Assembly: GCA_963711675.1 (NCBI GenBank)
Contig: CAVQFB010000002.1
Span: 429,237 to 493,236, forward strand
Length of the DNA: 64,000 nucleotides
Source of the DNA: CAVQFB01 sp963711675
GTDB taxonomy: Bacteria; Acidobacteriota; Terriglobia; Terriglobales; Acidobacteriaceae
Direction: 5' to 3'
Shown: in pieces, positions 53,308 to 63,663 of the stretch
How positions within the stretch are numbered: position 1 is the stretch's first letter
Layout of the letters: each line of letters opens with the position of its first letter
Program-made: the position numbers and the translations under genes
The notes under the pieces: generated by a model
What the model was told of the DNA's origin: nothing
Database searches by the model: none
Seen by the model: only the letters and a program-made list of their open reading frames with translations

Positions 53308-54415
53308 TCACTTTGCTTGCGTCTTTGCGGCCGGCGCGTTCAGAGTTTTAGGAGCCTCCGTCGAGGCGGGGGATAACTCCCAATTGACGGAGAATTGACC
53401 CGTGCGCAAATCGGTTTCGACTGGTTTTCCCTTACACTTTTCATTGCGCCTGACGAACACAAACTTCTGAAGTGATCCGTGCGACGCAACTTGTTCAGTG
53501 GATCCGAAGCTCTGCGAGGTCAGGTTTTGAAGCTGTTCCGCTGACATGTCAACGAGCAACTCCTTGGACGCCGTTGTGAAACCTCCTCCCAAGATGGCAA
53601 CGGCTTGAGTGAAGCCGGAGCGAAAAGAAAGGTTGGATTGCGCTCCCGAGTGTGGCGAGAGCCTGGACCGTATTGAAATAGATCGCCCTTCGACCCGTTA
53701 GCTTGCGGTCAGCAGAGAAAATGCTAGTGACGTGATCGAGGGAAAAAGCAACAAGGGATCCCTCTTCCGTACAGGCGTCGTCCGGGGGCTGCGCGGCTTG
53801 GTGGTCGGTTACGACGCTTATGCCGCCCAATGGAACGACGATTGCCATGGGACACTCGTTGACGATAGAAAGCTGGATCGCGTAGAAGTTTTTAGCCACC
53901 CCGTTTCCATACTTATTTCCAGCTTGGCTCTTCGGAACAATCTGTGGAGCGAGCTTCACTTGTGATTTGAATTCGCAGGCCAGCGTTCCGGTTTCGAACG
54001 TAACGAAACTAGAGCCAGCCGATAAGGCCACCTCCTGCAGTGTGTAGTTCGAAGGGGCTGTGAATTGGGCAAGTATTTTCGAGTTGTCCAGTGAGCGCGA
54101 TAATGCCGGGATTGGGTTTGGAGTGACGCCCACCGCAGGGAGTACCGCTATATGGACACTGTTCATGTCCGTGATGCCGGCGAAACCAGAACCCGTGATC
54201 TCAAGGACGAAATCCTGCGTTGCGCCTTGAGACGTGTTTTGGGTCGCTGCTTGTGGGTACACGGCTACCGATGAAATCTTCGGTTCAGTCGCGGCCGGTT
54301 GTGCAGCTGCCGCCTGTGGCTCCGGAGCCGTGGCTTGCGACGCTAACGATGTCGTCAGAGTAAGAATGGAAACGAACACTAAGACGCTGATACCTGAAAT
54401 TCGAAAGACCGGCAC
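53308..54415 (-). CDS. Secreted protein with Pro/Ala-rich N-terminus, frameshifted near 53630
   Basis: Two frames together make an exported protein of about 368 residues. The first (54415 to 53549) has a signal peptide (ISVLVFVSILTLTTSLASQ), a Pro/Ala/Gln linker, an IPT/TIG-like segment (AATQNTSQGATQDFVLEITGSGFAGI) and beta-rich sequence up to ATLGSAIQPFF. The +1 frame then continues as FRSGFTQAVAILGGGFTTASKELLVDMSAEQLQNL to its stop at 53308. One extra T in the tract on the minus strand (about 53628-53634) explains the break. The QGVAILGGPF-type block is shared with other acidobacterial exports. Function unknown; probably linked to the adjacent CHAT locus. Confidence 0.7.
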
Positions 54416-54660
54416 ATATCCTCCTCACATTCTTGAAGTTGACCTTTGTACCTAGACGACCGAAGCACCAACCTGTCCGCTCTCTTGGTAGCGCAAAAGT
54501 TTCTTAAATGGCGTCCAGGCCGTTCTTGTTCCTCTGTCTGTAGGAGACGACAGATAGCCGCGAAATCCTTTTTCAAATGGTGAATGACGGTAATTCATGG
54601 CAGACAACAACGGATAGCGTTGCTTCATGTAGAATTCGGGCACCCTGGTCGTGAGGTTCT

Positions 54661-55317
54661 GTGAGACGCCATTCGTCCATGACTGTGGAGGAGTTGATAC
54701 GCGCTTGCGCCGAATCCCATGACGGCGCGGCTTGGGAAGAGTTCGTCTCCCGTTTTCAGAGGCCGATCAGTCTTTCAATCAAACGCACGGCCTGCCAATG
54801 GGGAAAAGACCCAGCGCAGTTTGTCGACGATTTACTTCAAGAGACCTATCTCAAGCTCTGTGCGGATAAGTGCCGCGTGTTGCTCGAATTTGCTCGGCAA
54901 CATTCTGACGAGGCAGTGCTGGGATACATAAAGACAATTGCGATCAATGTTGCGCACGATCACTTCAAGTCACTCCATTCTCAGAAGCGCGGCGCGGGAG
55001 AGACCGATCAGTTGCACGAAGACTTCGACCCAGCAGCGCAGAGCGGCAGCTTTGGGGGCCCAGAGGCCATGGACCGCGAGGTCTTTCTGAAGCAGGTCGA
55101 CGAGCAGCTACAGAATTGCGCGGCTGGCTCCAATCAGGAGCGGGACTGCCTTATTTTCTGGTTTTACTATCTGCAAGGTATGAGCGCTAAAGCAATTGCT
55201 GCTTTGGCGACCATCAAACTCACAGCAAAGGGCGTGGAGGCCGTCATTTTCCGGCTCACTCGCTGTGTACGGGAGCATTTGGGCAACTCGGGCACGGCAG
55301 ACTCGGCGGAGGCATAG
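54661..55317 (+). CDS. ECF-like RNA polymerase sigma factor
   Basis: A 218-residue sigma-70 family protein. The start is GTG at 54661; ATG at 54679 is also possible. Region 2 is PAQFVDDLLQETYLKLCAD, with the DxxQETYL core-binding pattern, followed by LGYIKTIAINVAHDHFKSLHSQKR (region 2.4 and linker). Region 4 is CLIFWFYYLQGMSAKAIAAL, then LTAKGVEAVIFRLTRCVREHL with the HTH. The sequence is divergent from classic ECF factors. The CHAT gene begins 57 bases downstream, and its zinc-finger N-terminus could be the anti-sigma factor. Confidence 0.85.
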   Translation: MRRHSSMTVEELIRACAESHDGAAWEEFVSRFQRPISLSIKRTACQWGKDPAQFVDDLLQETYLKLCADKCRVLLEFARQHSDEAVLGYIKTIAINVAHDHFKSLHSQKRGAGETDQLHEDFDPAAQSGSFGGPEAMDREVFLKQVDEQLQNCAAGSNQERDCLIFWFYYLQGMSAKAIAALATIKLTAKGVEAVIFRLTRCVREHLGNSGTADSAEA

Positions 55318-55374
55318 AAAGCGGACCGAAAAGGATTCCTCCCGCCAATGTCGTATTAGAAGGAGTAGCAGATT

Positions 55375-58300
55375 TTGACACGGCCATTCGACAAACATCT
55401 CGACAGCGACGAACTGGATAGGCTCGTTTCGTTGCAAGAGACGAGTGTGTCCGGTTCGGAGCAACTCTCGGAGGCAGCTCTGAGAGAGGCCCAACGCCAC
55501 GTTGAGTCTTGCCAGGACTGCAGCCGAAAGGTGCAGAGGCACAGGTTCGTGCAGAGCGAGATTTTGCGTATGCGAGTGCCTAATCCATCGCCGCCGACTC
55601 CGCGAGTGCATGGGAGATGCCGAGTGGCTGGAAGTGGCGGCCGGGCTTTTGCCGGAAGCGAAGACAAGAGAACTGATGAAACATGCGGCACAATGCGGGC
55701 ACTGCGGACCTCTGCTAAAGAACGCCGCAGAAGCACTCGTGGACGAAGCAACTCCTAGCGAGGAGGCACTGCTGGCCTCACTGCAAAGTGCGCGACCCGA
55801 ATGGCGGAAGAACATGGCCGCAACACTGCGAGACAGTGTGCGAGATCGGCAACCGAAGTCTTCGTGGTGGAGGGCGGTCTTCGCTTGGCCGGCTCCAGCA
55901 TACGCATTTGCGGGGATTGTCGCCGTTGCCGTAGTGGCTTGGATCGGAGTGCGGGCTTTGCATCCTCCGTCTGCCGAACAATTGCTCGCGCAGGCCTATA
56001 CGAGCATCGGACTTTAGAAGTGAGAATCCCCGGTGCAAAATATGCTCCGATGCAGGCAGCAGCGAGGCGCCGGGCGAGTCGGATTTCGACAAACCACAAT
56101 CTTTGTTAAAGGCCGAGGATCTGATTGGTGAAGCCCTCAACAAGAATCCGAACGACCCAAAGTGGCTGCAAGCACGGCCCGTGCCGAACTTGCTCGACGG
56201 CAACTACGAATCCGCCATCAAGTCGTTGCAGCGAGCGCTGGAGACGCAGCCCGATTCGCCCAGACTTCTGACCGACCTAGGCTCTGCATATTTCGTGCGT
56301 GCCGAATCCGCCGAATCGGCCCATTGACTACGGCAATGCCATCATGAATCGTTTGGCAAGGCGCTGGCCAAGTCGCCGGACGATCCGATCGCGCTGTTCA
56401 ATCGCGCCCTGGCCTGCGAACACATGTTTCTCTACACCCAAGCCGTGGACGACTGGGAGCACTATCTACGCGTCGATCCACAAGGCGAGTGGGCTGACGA
56501 TGCCCGCCGAAGGCTAACGGCTCTGAAACAGAAACTCCAGCAGCACGAGAAAGTCAAGTCCGAACCGCTGCTGAGTCCAGCAGAGATTGTAAGAGGCATC
56601 GGACGAATACGTGCTGCGAGGCAGAAAATTGACGATCGTATCGAGGAATACCTTCGCCTTGCAATAACTGACATGGCTGCCGCAGGCCTTTCCGGGTGGG
56701 TCCGAGCAATCTTCGATTGAGTAAGAAGTTCTCGCGCTGCCCTTTGGGTTTTGGCTGAGATTTGCCGCAGCGAACATGGTGACACGTGGCTGGCAGATTT
56801 GCTTAACCACCATCGGTGGCAATTTTCTGGTGGCATTAAGGCTTTGTCAGCAGCGCTTAAAGCGGACGAAAGAGGGGACTATTCCAGGGCCAGAACTCCG
56901 CACGACAGTGCGACTCAATTGTTTCGGGACAGATGCGAACACAGCAGGGAGATACGGGCGCAAGCCGAGGAGGTCTATTCAGACCACTTGCTCTGGGAGG
57001 GGACCGCAGTGTTCACTCGCTGCTGAAACAAATGGCATGAACCGCTTAGGCGCAGCTAGCTACAGATGGCTCCGGGCTCAGATGAGTTTGGAGCAATCGA
57101 ACTGCGCCGACCTGGTCGGTGACCTCGGAACGTACGAAGCCGCGATCGACGAGGGACTGCAAGCGAAGCAGCGCGTCACCAGTAGCTATAGCCTCTTGTT
57201 CTGCGCGGTTGGGGTTTCAGGCGCTCTCTGCATGCTTCGCTCGGAGACGCCGGCCGATTTCGCCGGTGTCCGAAAGGATTGACGCTCTTCTGGTCTGGCC
57301 AGATTGACCTGATGAAGGGATACAACCTTTATTACGACTTGGACTCGGCCGCTGACGGTTGCGGCCTCGCCAACTTCCAAGTCATTGTATGGCGAGAAGC
57401 TGCTGCGTTGATCGATCGACATCCCGACGTGCTGCTGCGAGCAATGGCTCACCGTTGGTATGGAAGTGCCGCATACGTTGCAGACAAGCCGAGGCCTAGC
57501 GGCGGCGGAGTTTTCTAAAGCCAGTGCGTTATTTGCTGCTTCCCCCACAAACTGCGGCGACCGACAGAGATCACATGGACGCAGAGGTCTGGCTGGCGCA
57601 GACTGAAATCCGCCAGGGTGACTTGGATCAGGCTGCCACGCGGCTCCAACCATCAAGCCAAAATTGACAGAACACCCAGCTTTGACCCAGAAATTGTATT
57701 CTACACGGCGCAAGCGGACATCGCAATGCGGCACTCCGATTCCGACGCTGACAGAAGCCGCGCTTCGGTCGGCTATTTTTCTAGCCGAGTGGGCTCTCAA
57801 CTCTTTTCCCATCCGAAAATGATCGGCACGAGTGGGCCGAACAAACTCGGGGCGCCTATAGAAACCTAGTGGAATGGAAGCTTCGTCAGGGTGACGCCAA
57901 TTCGGCCCTTGAGCTTTGGGAGTGGTATAGGGGGGCGGAATTGAGAGCGCTGACAGCACATTCCGTCACCTGGAGGACCCCGGAAATACGCCCCCCGATC
58001 CCCGCGATGCTCCGCCGCTTCCTTCGCCTAACGTAGTAATCGCGCAACTACCTCTACTCAGCGACGAAACAGTTATCGCTTATGGCAGTTTCCCGATGGG
58101 ATTGCTGTCTGGGCCTATGATGATCGTGGCGTTTCATCCCGATGGATTCCTACTTCCTTGCCGCCCGTGCAAGATATAGTAATTCGTTTTCAGCGTCTCT
58201 GCTCAGATCCCAATTCGGACCTCGCTACACTGCGTACAGACTGGGAGTGCGTATAGGACCTGCTATTGGGCCCGTGGAGGAACGCCTTGGGCCTGGCAGA

Positions 58301-59060
58301 ACAATTGTGTTCGAACCGGATGACTTTCTAGAAGACATTCCGTGGGAAGCCCTGGTAGACCCCAGCGCACACTACCTCTTAGAACGCTCACCCGTATTCT
58401 TGCAACCTGCCCTTTACCGAACCATGCATCTCCGGCCAGCGTCAGCAATTACCAAGGACGTGCAAGCCCTGATCGTCAGTGTCTCGGCAGCTAAGGAAGA
58501 GGGTCTGACGCCGCTGGTCGACGCCGACATTGAGGCTCAAACCGTAGCGAATGGATTTCAGTCCGCACATTGGCTTCAAGGCACCAATGCGACCCTATCG
58601 GCCATTCGCAAGGAAATTCGCGGCAGTGTTGTCTTCCACTTTGCGGGACATGCGATTTCGTCACCGCAGCGAAGCGGCCTTGTCCTAGCGGAAACCGACC
58701 CTGACACACACGTCTCCCGTCTGGTCGACGCCGAAAGCCTTTCAGGCGAGAGAAACCGGAAATCTCCAATTAGCCGTATTATCCGCGTGCCAAACCGGGG
58801 GAGAGTCTGAGCCTGGTAGTTCCGGTACCGAAAATCTAGTGGAGTCTCTTCTCCGCGCTGGCGTTCCGCACGTAGTCGCCAGCCGATGGAATGTCGATTC
58901 ACGCGAAACAGCGGAATTCATGAAGCCTTTTACGAAAAACTCTTATCTGGAGCCGACATTGCCGATGCAGTTCACAACGCGCGGCGAACGCTAGCCTCCC
59001 AGCTTCTCTCCGAGCATCCGTACTATTGGGCTGCATTCGAAATCCAGGGCAGGAAATGAT
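55375..59060 (+). pseudogene. Zinc-finger/TPR/CHAT-domain protein gene, frame broken in several places
   Basis: Read across frames, this is one gene for a protein of about 1,200 residues. In order: an anti-sigma-type finger HVESCQDC (near 55505), a second HAAQCGHC (55690), a membrane helix (AYAFAGIVAVAVVAWIGV, about 55895-55950), TPR repeats (56100-56500; EALNKNPNDPKWLQA, ALETQPDSPRLLTDLGSAYF), a poorly readable middle, and a CHAT caspase-like domain (about 58270-59050). The CHAT residues are kept: His codon 58649-58651 in FHFAGHA and Cys codon 58788-58790 in LSACQTGG. At least six frame changes are needed (for example near 55600, 56000, 56060, 56320, 58750 and 58920). It is either a decayed gene or a badly assembled stretch. 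In shape it fits an anti-sigma/protease partner of the upstream sigma factor. Confidence 0.8.
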
Positions 59061-59081
59061 GACCTCTAAGGAGAATTTCAA

Positions 59082-60464
59082 ATGAAACATCGGTCACTAA
59101 CAGTTCTATCTGCGGTCGTACTGTTGGGCCTCTGCGCCCCCACATTTGGGCAAACCTACTTAGACATTGCTCTAGAGGGTCCATGGATTCTTTACGAAGA
59201 ACAGCAATTCAAGAGTAAAGACCCGGTATCTGGCAACGATGTGTACGTTCCCGTGCTCGTTGCCATATCACCATCTGGTGCAACTGCATATTCGATGTCA
59301 CGCCACGACGTACAGGATCACCATGAGGCACAAATGAGCACAGGCGAAGGCTACTATATCCGCAGCAATGGTATTTTTTGTTTAACGTTTGGCGACAAAT
59401 GCTATCCGCAATCGAATGGGACATCATTAAAAGTCGACTCCCAATATCCCACTGGGGGGGCCAAAGGGCAGATTCTGCCCATACCTTTTGGTGCATCAGG
59501 AGATACAAAATGGCCATGGCAGCTGCAGGGTGCTGCCAACCGTGTTTTGATTCTCCCCATGCCGGACTCATACCACAATGACGGTGTGTGGGCTATGCGT
59601 TTCCGTGGCAAGCACGACCTCGGCTCCACTTTCAAAGAAATCCGAGCCAGCATCGGCATCGTTCTACACTATTCAAAAGGACCGGACAGGTTGGGTTTTT
59701 ATGGTTGCGACACTAGCCACCCGGCGTGGGACAATTGCACGACACCTGAGACTGACTCTCAAGGTGACAAGGTATCTCTTGACAATACCGGTACGCTTCG
59801 CTTGCAAATGCGTGCGCCCGACAACGAAGATGCATGCGACCATCATGTGCGTCGCGGATACCATGTGCTCTTCCAGACGATCTCAAGCACGAGCAATCAG
59901 GCTTATGCATTTATTGAGCCCGCTAAGAGGATAAACGCGGACGGAAGCGCTGTGTTCGAGTCTCCCGACAAGAACCAACATCCCTGCTGGACCAAAGATC
60001 TGAAGGTGCATGATCAAGATGATTCTTTTGCGAAAGTAAAGACTTCTCCACCTTCAGGGAATAAGAAAGCATTTCCATCGTTAGGCACAGAAATGTTCTC
60101 TTCGACCATGTTCATTGCCCCACTCATGGATATCCAGAACCAGCTCAAGCAGTTCATAACTGCCTCGGATACCAAGCTTCAGGTGCTCGACACAGCAGAG
60201 GGCGATGTGGTTATGGCGTTAAGCATAGCCAACAGCCGATTCCCGACATTATCCGATGTACGTCGAATAAAATCGTTGCCGAATGATGCGGCTGACAGTA
60301 TCAAGCAGGTCTTATCTGACAAAGACATCAAGATCAAACCGTTGGTGCGCGCCAAGCTCTTGATCATTGTGGGCAAGCTTAGAGCTCTCTCTGCAACCAT
60401 TAGCGGCGCGACAAAGAATGGAGCTGATTGCCGCGCCGCGATGGTTGTTCTGCGAAACAATTGA
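59082..60464 (+). CDS. Large secreted protein, function unknown
   Basis: A 460-residue exported protein with AAGGAG eight bases before the ATG and signal peptide MKHRSLTVLSAVVLLGLCA, cleavage after FGQ. The middle is rich in strands and contains Cys pairs (FCLTFGDKCYP, DTSHPAWDNC, EDACDHHVRRGYHVLFQ). The C-terminal 100 residues are helical (DVRRIKSLPNDAADSIKQVL, LLIIVGKLRALSATI). I do not recognise a family. It directly follows the CHAT gene (22 bases), so it was probably in the same operon. It is the third exported protein in this locus. Confidence 0.75.
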   Translation: MKHRSLTVLSAVVLLGLCAPTFGQTYLDIALEGPWILYEEQQFKSKDPVSGNDVYVPVLVAISPSGATAYSMSRHDVQDHHEAQMSTGEGYYIRSNGIFCLTFGDKCYPQSNGTSLKVDSQYPTGGAKGQILPIPFGASGDTKWPWQLQGAANRVLILPMPDSYHNDGVWAMRFRGKHDLGSTFKEIRASIGIVLHYSKGPDRLGFYGCDTSHPAWDNCTTPETDSQGDKVSLDNTGTLRLQMRAPDNEDACDHHVRRGYHVLFQTISSTSNQAYAFIEPAKRINADGSAVFESPDKNQHPCWTKDLKVHDQDDSFAKVKTSPPSGNKKAFPSLGTEMFSSTMFIAPLMDIQNQLKQFITASDTKLQVLDTAEGDVVMALSIANSRFPTLSDVRRIKSLPNDAADSIKQVLSDKDIKIKPLVRAKLLIIVGKLRALSATISGATKNGADCRAAMVVLRNN

Positions 60465-60674
60465 TACACGCGATCCTGGTTTATGGGCATGACTGTAACG
60501 GGAGCTATTTGATCGGGCTGTATGCTGCCTTGGCGAAACTTTCTTGCCGACAATATTCGGTACGTGAGCCACATCCACCTTCTGAGGGGTCGAAAATCGC
60601 ATTCCGCGCTATTTTTAATCTTTGATTGCCGAAAATAGCGGGTTAGCTGCTTGAACAGGTGAAAGCATCGCGAG

Positions 60675-60735
60675 TGGCGAGGAAAGATCTGCTGACGTGT
60701 GTACTTCGTCAAATTGCGAATGCGAATTGACACGA
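60675..60735. repeat. Left copy of a direct repeat flanking the Fic fragment
   Basis: GGCGAGGAAAGATCTGCTGAC, followed by an imperfect AAATTGCGAATTGAC end, recurs at 61405-61457. This copy carries a six-base insertion near its end. The two copies enclose the tandem array and the Fic fragment. Confidence 0.7.
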
Positions 60736-60942
60736 ATGCATAGTCGGGCGGGAAACGGCAGCTTTTTACGCTGCTGGGAGGGTCACCACGCTTGCGGGAA
60801 ACTCGACTCTGGTCTAGAGATCAAGCATGATCCATGTTGGCGCGTGTTCGCTCGCGTTTTCCTGCCCACGCGCCCATCGGTCTACACCGCTGTCCACCAG
60901 CCGGTCCGCGCTTCCAAGCGGGCGGGACTGGCTCCCGTCTCG

Positions 60943-60999
60943 ACACAATAAGATAAAAATGGTGCAACGCAATAGGATAATAAACGTACAACGCAATAG
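60943..60999. repeat. Degenerate 23-24-bp tandem repeat
   Basis: CAACGCAATAG occurs at 60965-60975 and 60989-60999, and a weaker copy (CACAATAAGATAA) starts at 60945. The spacing is 24 bases. Confidence 0.55.
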
Positions 61000-61008
61000 C
61001 GCAAGTCG

Positions 61009-61380
61009 ATGCATGTGCCACTGAACCGGGACGCTGTGAGGGACACCATGCCGGCGTTCTTCGACCTTCTGCGCGAAGAGCCGCATCCGGCTGTCCGCGT
61101 GGTGCTCGGGCATTTCATCTTCGTCTATATCCATCCTTATATGGACGACAACGGCCGCGTCGGGCGCTTCCTGATGAACGCGATGATGGTGTCGGGGGGA
61201 TACCCGTGGACCGTCATCCCGGTAACCGACCGCAACGCCTACGTGAACGCTCTCGAAAAAGCGAGTGTCGGTGAAGATATCGTGCCCTTCACGGACTTCC
61301 TCGCCGGGCTGGTGAAAAAACGACTGGCGGGCGAGCCGTTGCCAGCGGTGCCGAAACCTTCGCCCGTAGACGAACGCTAA
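61009..61380 (+). pseudogene. C-terminal fragment of a Fic-family protein
   Basis: A 123-residue open frame that matches only the C-terminal half of Fic proteins of about 380 residues. It contains HPYMDDNGRVGRFLMNAMM, the Fic active-site motif, but the canonical HPxxDGNGR glycine is Asp here, which should harm binding of the nucleotide phosphate. The blocks VRVVLGHFIFVYIHPYM and GGYPWTVIPVTDRNAYVNALEKASV follow the family well. The N-terminal domain and the inhibitory helix are absent and there is no ribosome binding site. I read it as a truncated pseudogene between direct repeats. Confidence 0.8.
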
Positions 61381-61404
61381 AACAATTCTCGATCTGCAGG
61401 CAGC

Positions 61405-61457
61405 GGCGAGGAAAGATCTGCTGACTGGGTGCACTGCGTGAAATTGCGAATTGACGA
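61405..61457. repeat. Right copy of the direct repeat after the Fic fragment
   Basis: Second copy of the 60675-60735 repeat, separated from the Fic stop codon by 24 bases. Confidence 0.7.
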
Positions 61458-61531
61458 GAGTTGAGGCCGACGTCACAGTCCAGAGGCGGTGATTGATGGC
61501 GCCTCTTGACCGTATGCAGATGCACAAACCA

Positions 61532-63511
61532 TTAGTGCTTTAGATTAGAGTCAGCCCTTGAGCCATGGCTGGAACGGAGGATCTTTATCAAAATCTCATC
61601 ACGCGTGACTGAGAAATAGCTCTCGCCACCCGCTCGCATCCTCAGAACGGGAACATGAATCTTTCGGTCTCCGACTTTTCTCAAGACGTGGTGATAGGCA
61701 ACTTCCCGCTTTTGTACATTGTGGATCGTTTCTTTGAACAGGGTTCCTAGTTCCTGTCCGGTTGGGTATTGACCCTTAATGTAGGAGCGCCCCGTCCCGA
61801 ATCCAATCTGCCCGGCACTAGTTCCGATAATAGAGGCGCGAGCTCCGCCCAGCAGAAATCGAACGTAAGCAACGTCAACAACTGGATGGCCGTGGAACTG
61901 CGTTTCGGTGAACTGGCGTGTATTCGTAAGGATAAATGGTACGACGTACACTTCCTTCATGCCTCTGAGTCCTAGGCGATTAAAGAGTTCTGAGCGCACA
62001 CCGTCAAGGTGAGCCACGCACGCGTCTAGCTGTGTGGCAGCGAAATCGAGCTTTTGTTTGGCCTTCCATGCGTCATACATGCTATCGGGCTCAATCACAA
62101 TCTTGCACTGCCCCAAAAACAGGTACCCGTCTTTATATGCCACCAAATCAATGTCAGTTATTTCGCGATGGTTAACCTTGACGCTGAAATTTGCCAGGGC
62201 GAGAAATCCGGCATCTTTGAAGCATTGTTCGAGCTCTAGCACAGGAACGTAGCCCTTTTTCTTCTGGTCAAGGTCGGTCTCCGTTGCGATCAATGCGAAT
62301 ACGTTACGTTCAAAACGGCTTCCTCGTATATACGGCGTGGGCAGTACCACTGAGTTATTAGCCATGAGCAGCAGCGGTTTGTAGAAGAGATCGATACGGC
62401 CTTCCGCTGGGCGAGATGTGAACTGGATCACGAGACGATGAGCCATTTCTCGCGAGACGTGTAATTCTCGTGAGAGCGTCCGCACCAGCCATCGTCGGCC
62501 GAGCTCGACCACCGGCACGTTGCGAATTAGGTGACCTCTCGTTCTGTTGATCCGATCTTTGGCACCTCCGCGATCAATGTCTGCCCGCTCTGCATTCCAT
62601 ATTTGCCCTAACATGGCCATGGTTGCAAAGAACGCCCAAGCTTGAATGAGAGCGTCTATCGTGAAGGTACCCGCCTTCGTTACCACTGCGGTTCCGATCT
62701 CGAAAAAACTGCCAATCTCGAACTTTAGGTCGTGCACGAACGCACGGCCGAAATTGCGAGCTGAGGCGGCAGCGGCTGTTCCATTCAGTGTGTGAAGGAA
62801 GCGAAAAAATGTTTCTGAGCGGGCTGTAGACAGAGCCCTGCACTTATTGTGAACCTCCAATTCTAGTTTCCCAAGAATAGTCGCTCGGACTTGATCGTGA
62901 TCCGAAGTTCGCTCGGCACCTACCGCGACCGCTAGATCCGATTCTGAGTTCGTGGTTGTAACGACCAGAGAACGTCTTTTATGCGAATTCCGCATCTGAT
63001 ACGTATACAGATCGAACGTTTGTCGCATTTCGTCGTGTAAGAATGCCAGCCGAATCAATTCCTCAAGGTCGCGATCTGCAATCAGGTGAGTCTTGTCGCT
63101 GCCCATCCTTGCAACTGGAGAGTTCAGAATTGTGATGCCACTGTCGAGTACATCCCGGAATTGTCGTTCCCGATGTGCGACTTCTAAGAGTATTCGCTCG
63201 GGTGGCGATACGTTGCGGGATACGGCGTTTTTCTGGAAACCATAGTTGGCGATTTCAATCATTCGTACAACGGTTCGTGCGAAATTCTCAGGATCAGCAG
63301 TGCCACACGGTAGAGCAGAAGCATCGGCATCGATGTTAGAGAAAACGTACTGCATCAATTCGCAGACTTCCAAATGGTGCGTGAGCTTCTCGAATTGCGA
63401 ACCGGAAATTTCGGGCAAAGACGCCGAGCTGAACAATGCCCGTAACTCAGATACTTGGGTAGCATTCGAAAGAGGCTTATTAGCTTCTGTTCTTTCACAA
63501 GACGAAACCAA
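61532..63511 (-). CDS. Large protein with a PD-(D/E)XK-like nuclease motif, function unknown
   Basis: A 659-residue cytoplasmic protein. From about residue 425 to 480 it has a nuclease-like pattern: NFSVKVNHREITDIDLVAYKDGYLFLGQCKI, in which E, D-I-D and Q-C-K stand at the positions of the restriction-endonuclease core (E...D...(E/Q)xK). The N-terminal 400 residues are mostly helical and not recognised; HLTAF-like metal sites are absent. A hydrophobic helix (ALIQAWAFFATMAMLGQIW, about 290) is probably buried. Codon use and GC (about 48-50%) differ from the core genome. A role in DNA cleavage or defence is possible. The true start may be further upstream in another frame (see the next entry). 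Confidence 0.7.
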   Translation of the reverse strand: MVSSCERTEANKPLSNATQVSELRALFSSASLPEISGSQFEKLTHHLEVCELMQYVFSNIDADASALPCGTADPENFARTVVRMIEIANYGFQKNAVSRNVSPPERILLEVAHRERQFRDVLDSGITILNSPVARMGSDKTHLIADRDLEELIRLAFLHDEMRQTFDLYTYQMRNSHKRRSLVVTTTNSESDLAVAVGAERTSDHDQVRATILGKLELEVHNKCRALSTARSETFFRFLHTLNGTAAAASARNFGRAFVHDLKFEIGSFFEIGTAVVTKAGTFTIDALIQAWAFFATMAMLGQIWNAERADIDRGGAKDRINRTRGHLIRNVPVVELGRRWLVRTLSRELHVSREMAHRLVIQFTSRPAEGRIDLFYKPLLLMANNSVVLPTPYIRGSRFERNVFALIATETDLDQKKKGYVPVLELEQCFKDAGFLALANFSVKVNHREITDIDLVAYKDGYLFLGQCKIVIEPDSMYDAWKAKQKLDFAATQLDACVAHLDGVRSELFNRLGLRGMKEVYVVPFILTNTRQFTETQFHGHPVVDVAYVRFLLGGARASIIGTSAGQIGFGTGRSYIKGQYPTGQELGTLFKETIHNVQKREVAYHHVLRKVGDRKIHVPVLRMRAGGESYFSVTRDEILIKILRSSHGSRADSNLKH

Positions 63512-63663
63512 ACGGTGAAATCTTCTCGCAATAAGGCCGTGACATGCGCTGCAAACCCTGAAACATCGCGCGATGTCGCCAGTTGGCGGAGCTTCTCAGT
63601 GTTCTTGCTGATCTTTTCCTTTTGCACGGTACTAAGGAAGATGGTAGCTCGTTTTTTGAACAT
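63476..63663 (-). other. Possible frameshifted N-terminal extension of the nuclease-like protein
   Basis: The minus-strand frame from ATG at 63663 is protein-like (FLSTVQKEKISKNTEKLRQL, FAAHVTALLREDFTVWFRLVKEQKLISL) until about 63476, where it would join the 659-residue frame at LSNATQVSELRALF with one base change. Past that point the frame turns to low-quality sequence. The 659-residue frame in its first 15 codons merely reads the same bases out of phase. Uncertain. Confidence 0.4.

Larger units (their letters stand above)
60465..61008. other. Intergenic stretch with repeats, no supported gene
   Basis: About 540 bases. It holds the left copy of a direct repeat (60675-60735) and a short degenerate tandem array (60943-60999). 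Frames on either strand lack start signals. The N-terminal part of the Fic gene that should precede 61009 is not found here in any frame. Confidence 0.5.

Noticed and set aside
60814..61527. Minus-strand frame of 237 codons over the Fic fragment
   Set aside because: Its repetitive I/L/C-rich part comes from the tandem repeat and the rest is antisense to Fic sequence.
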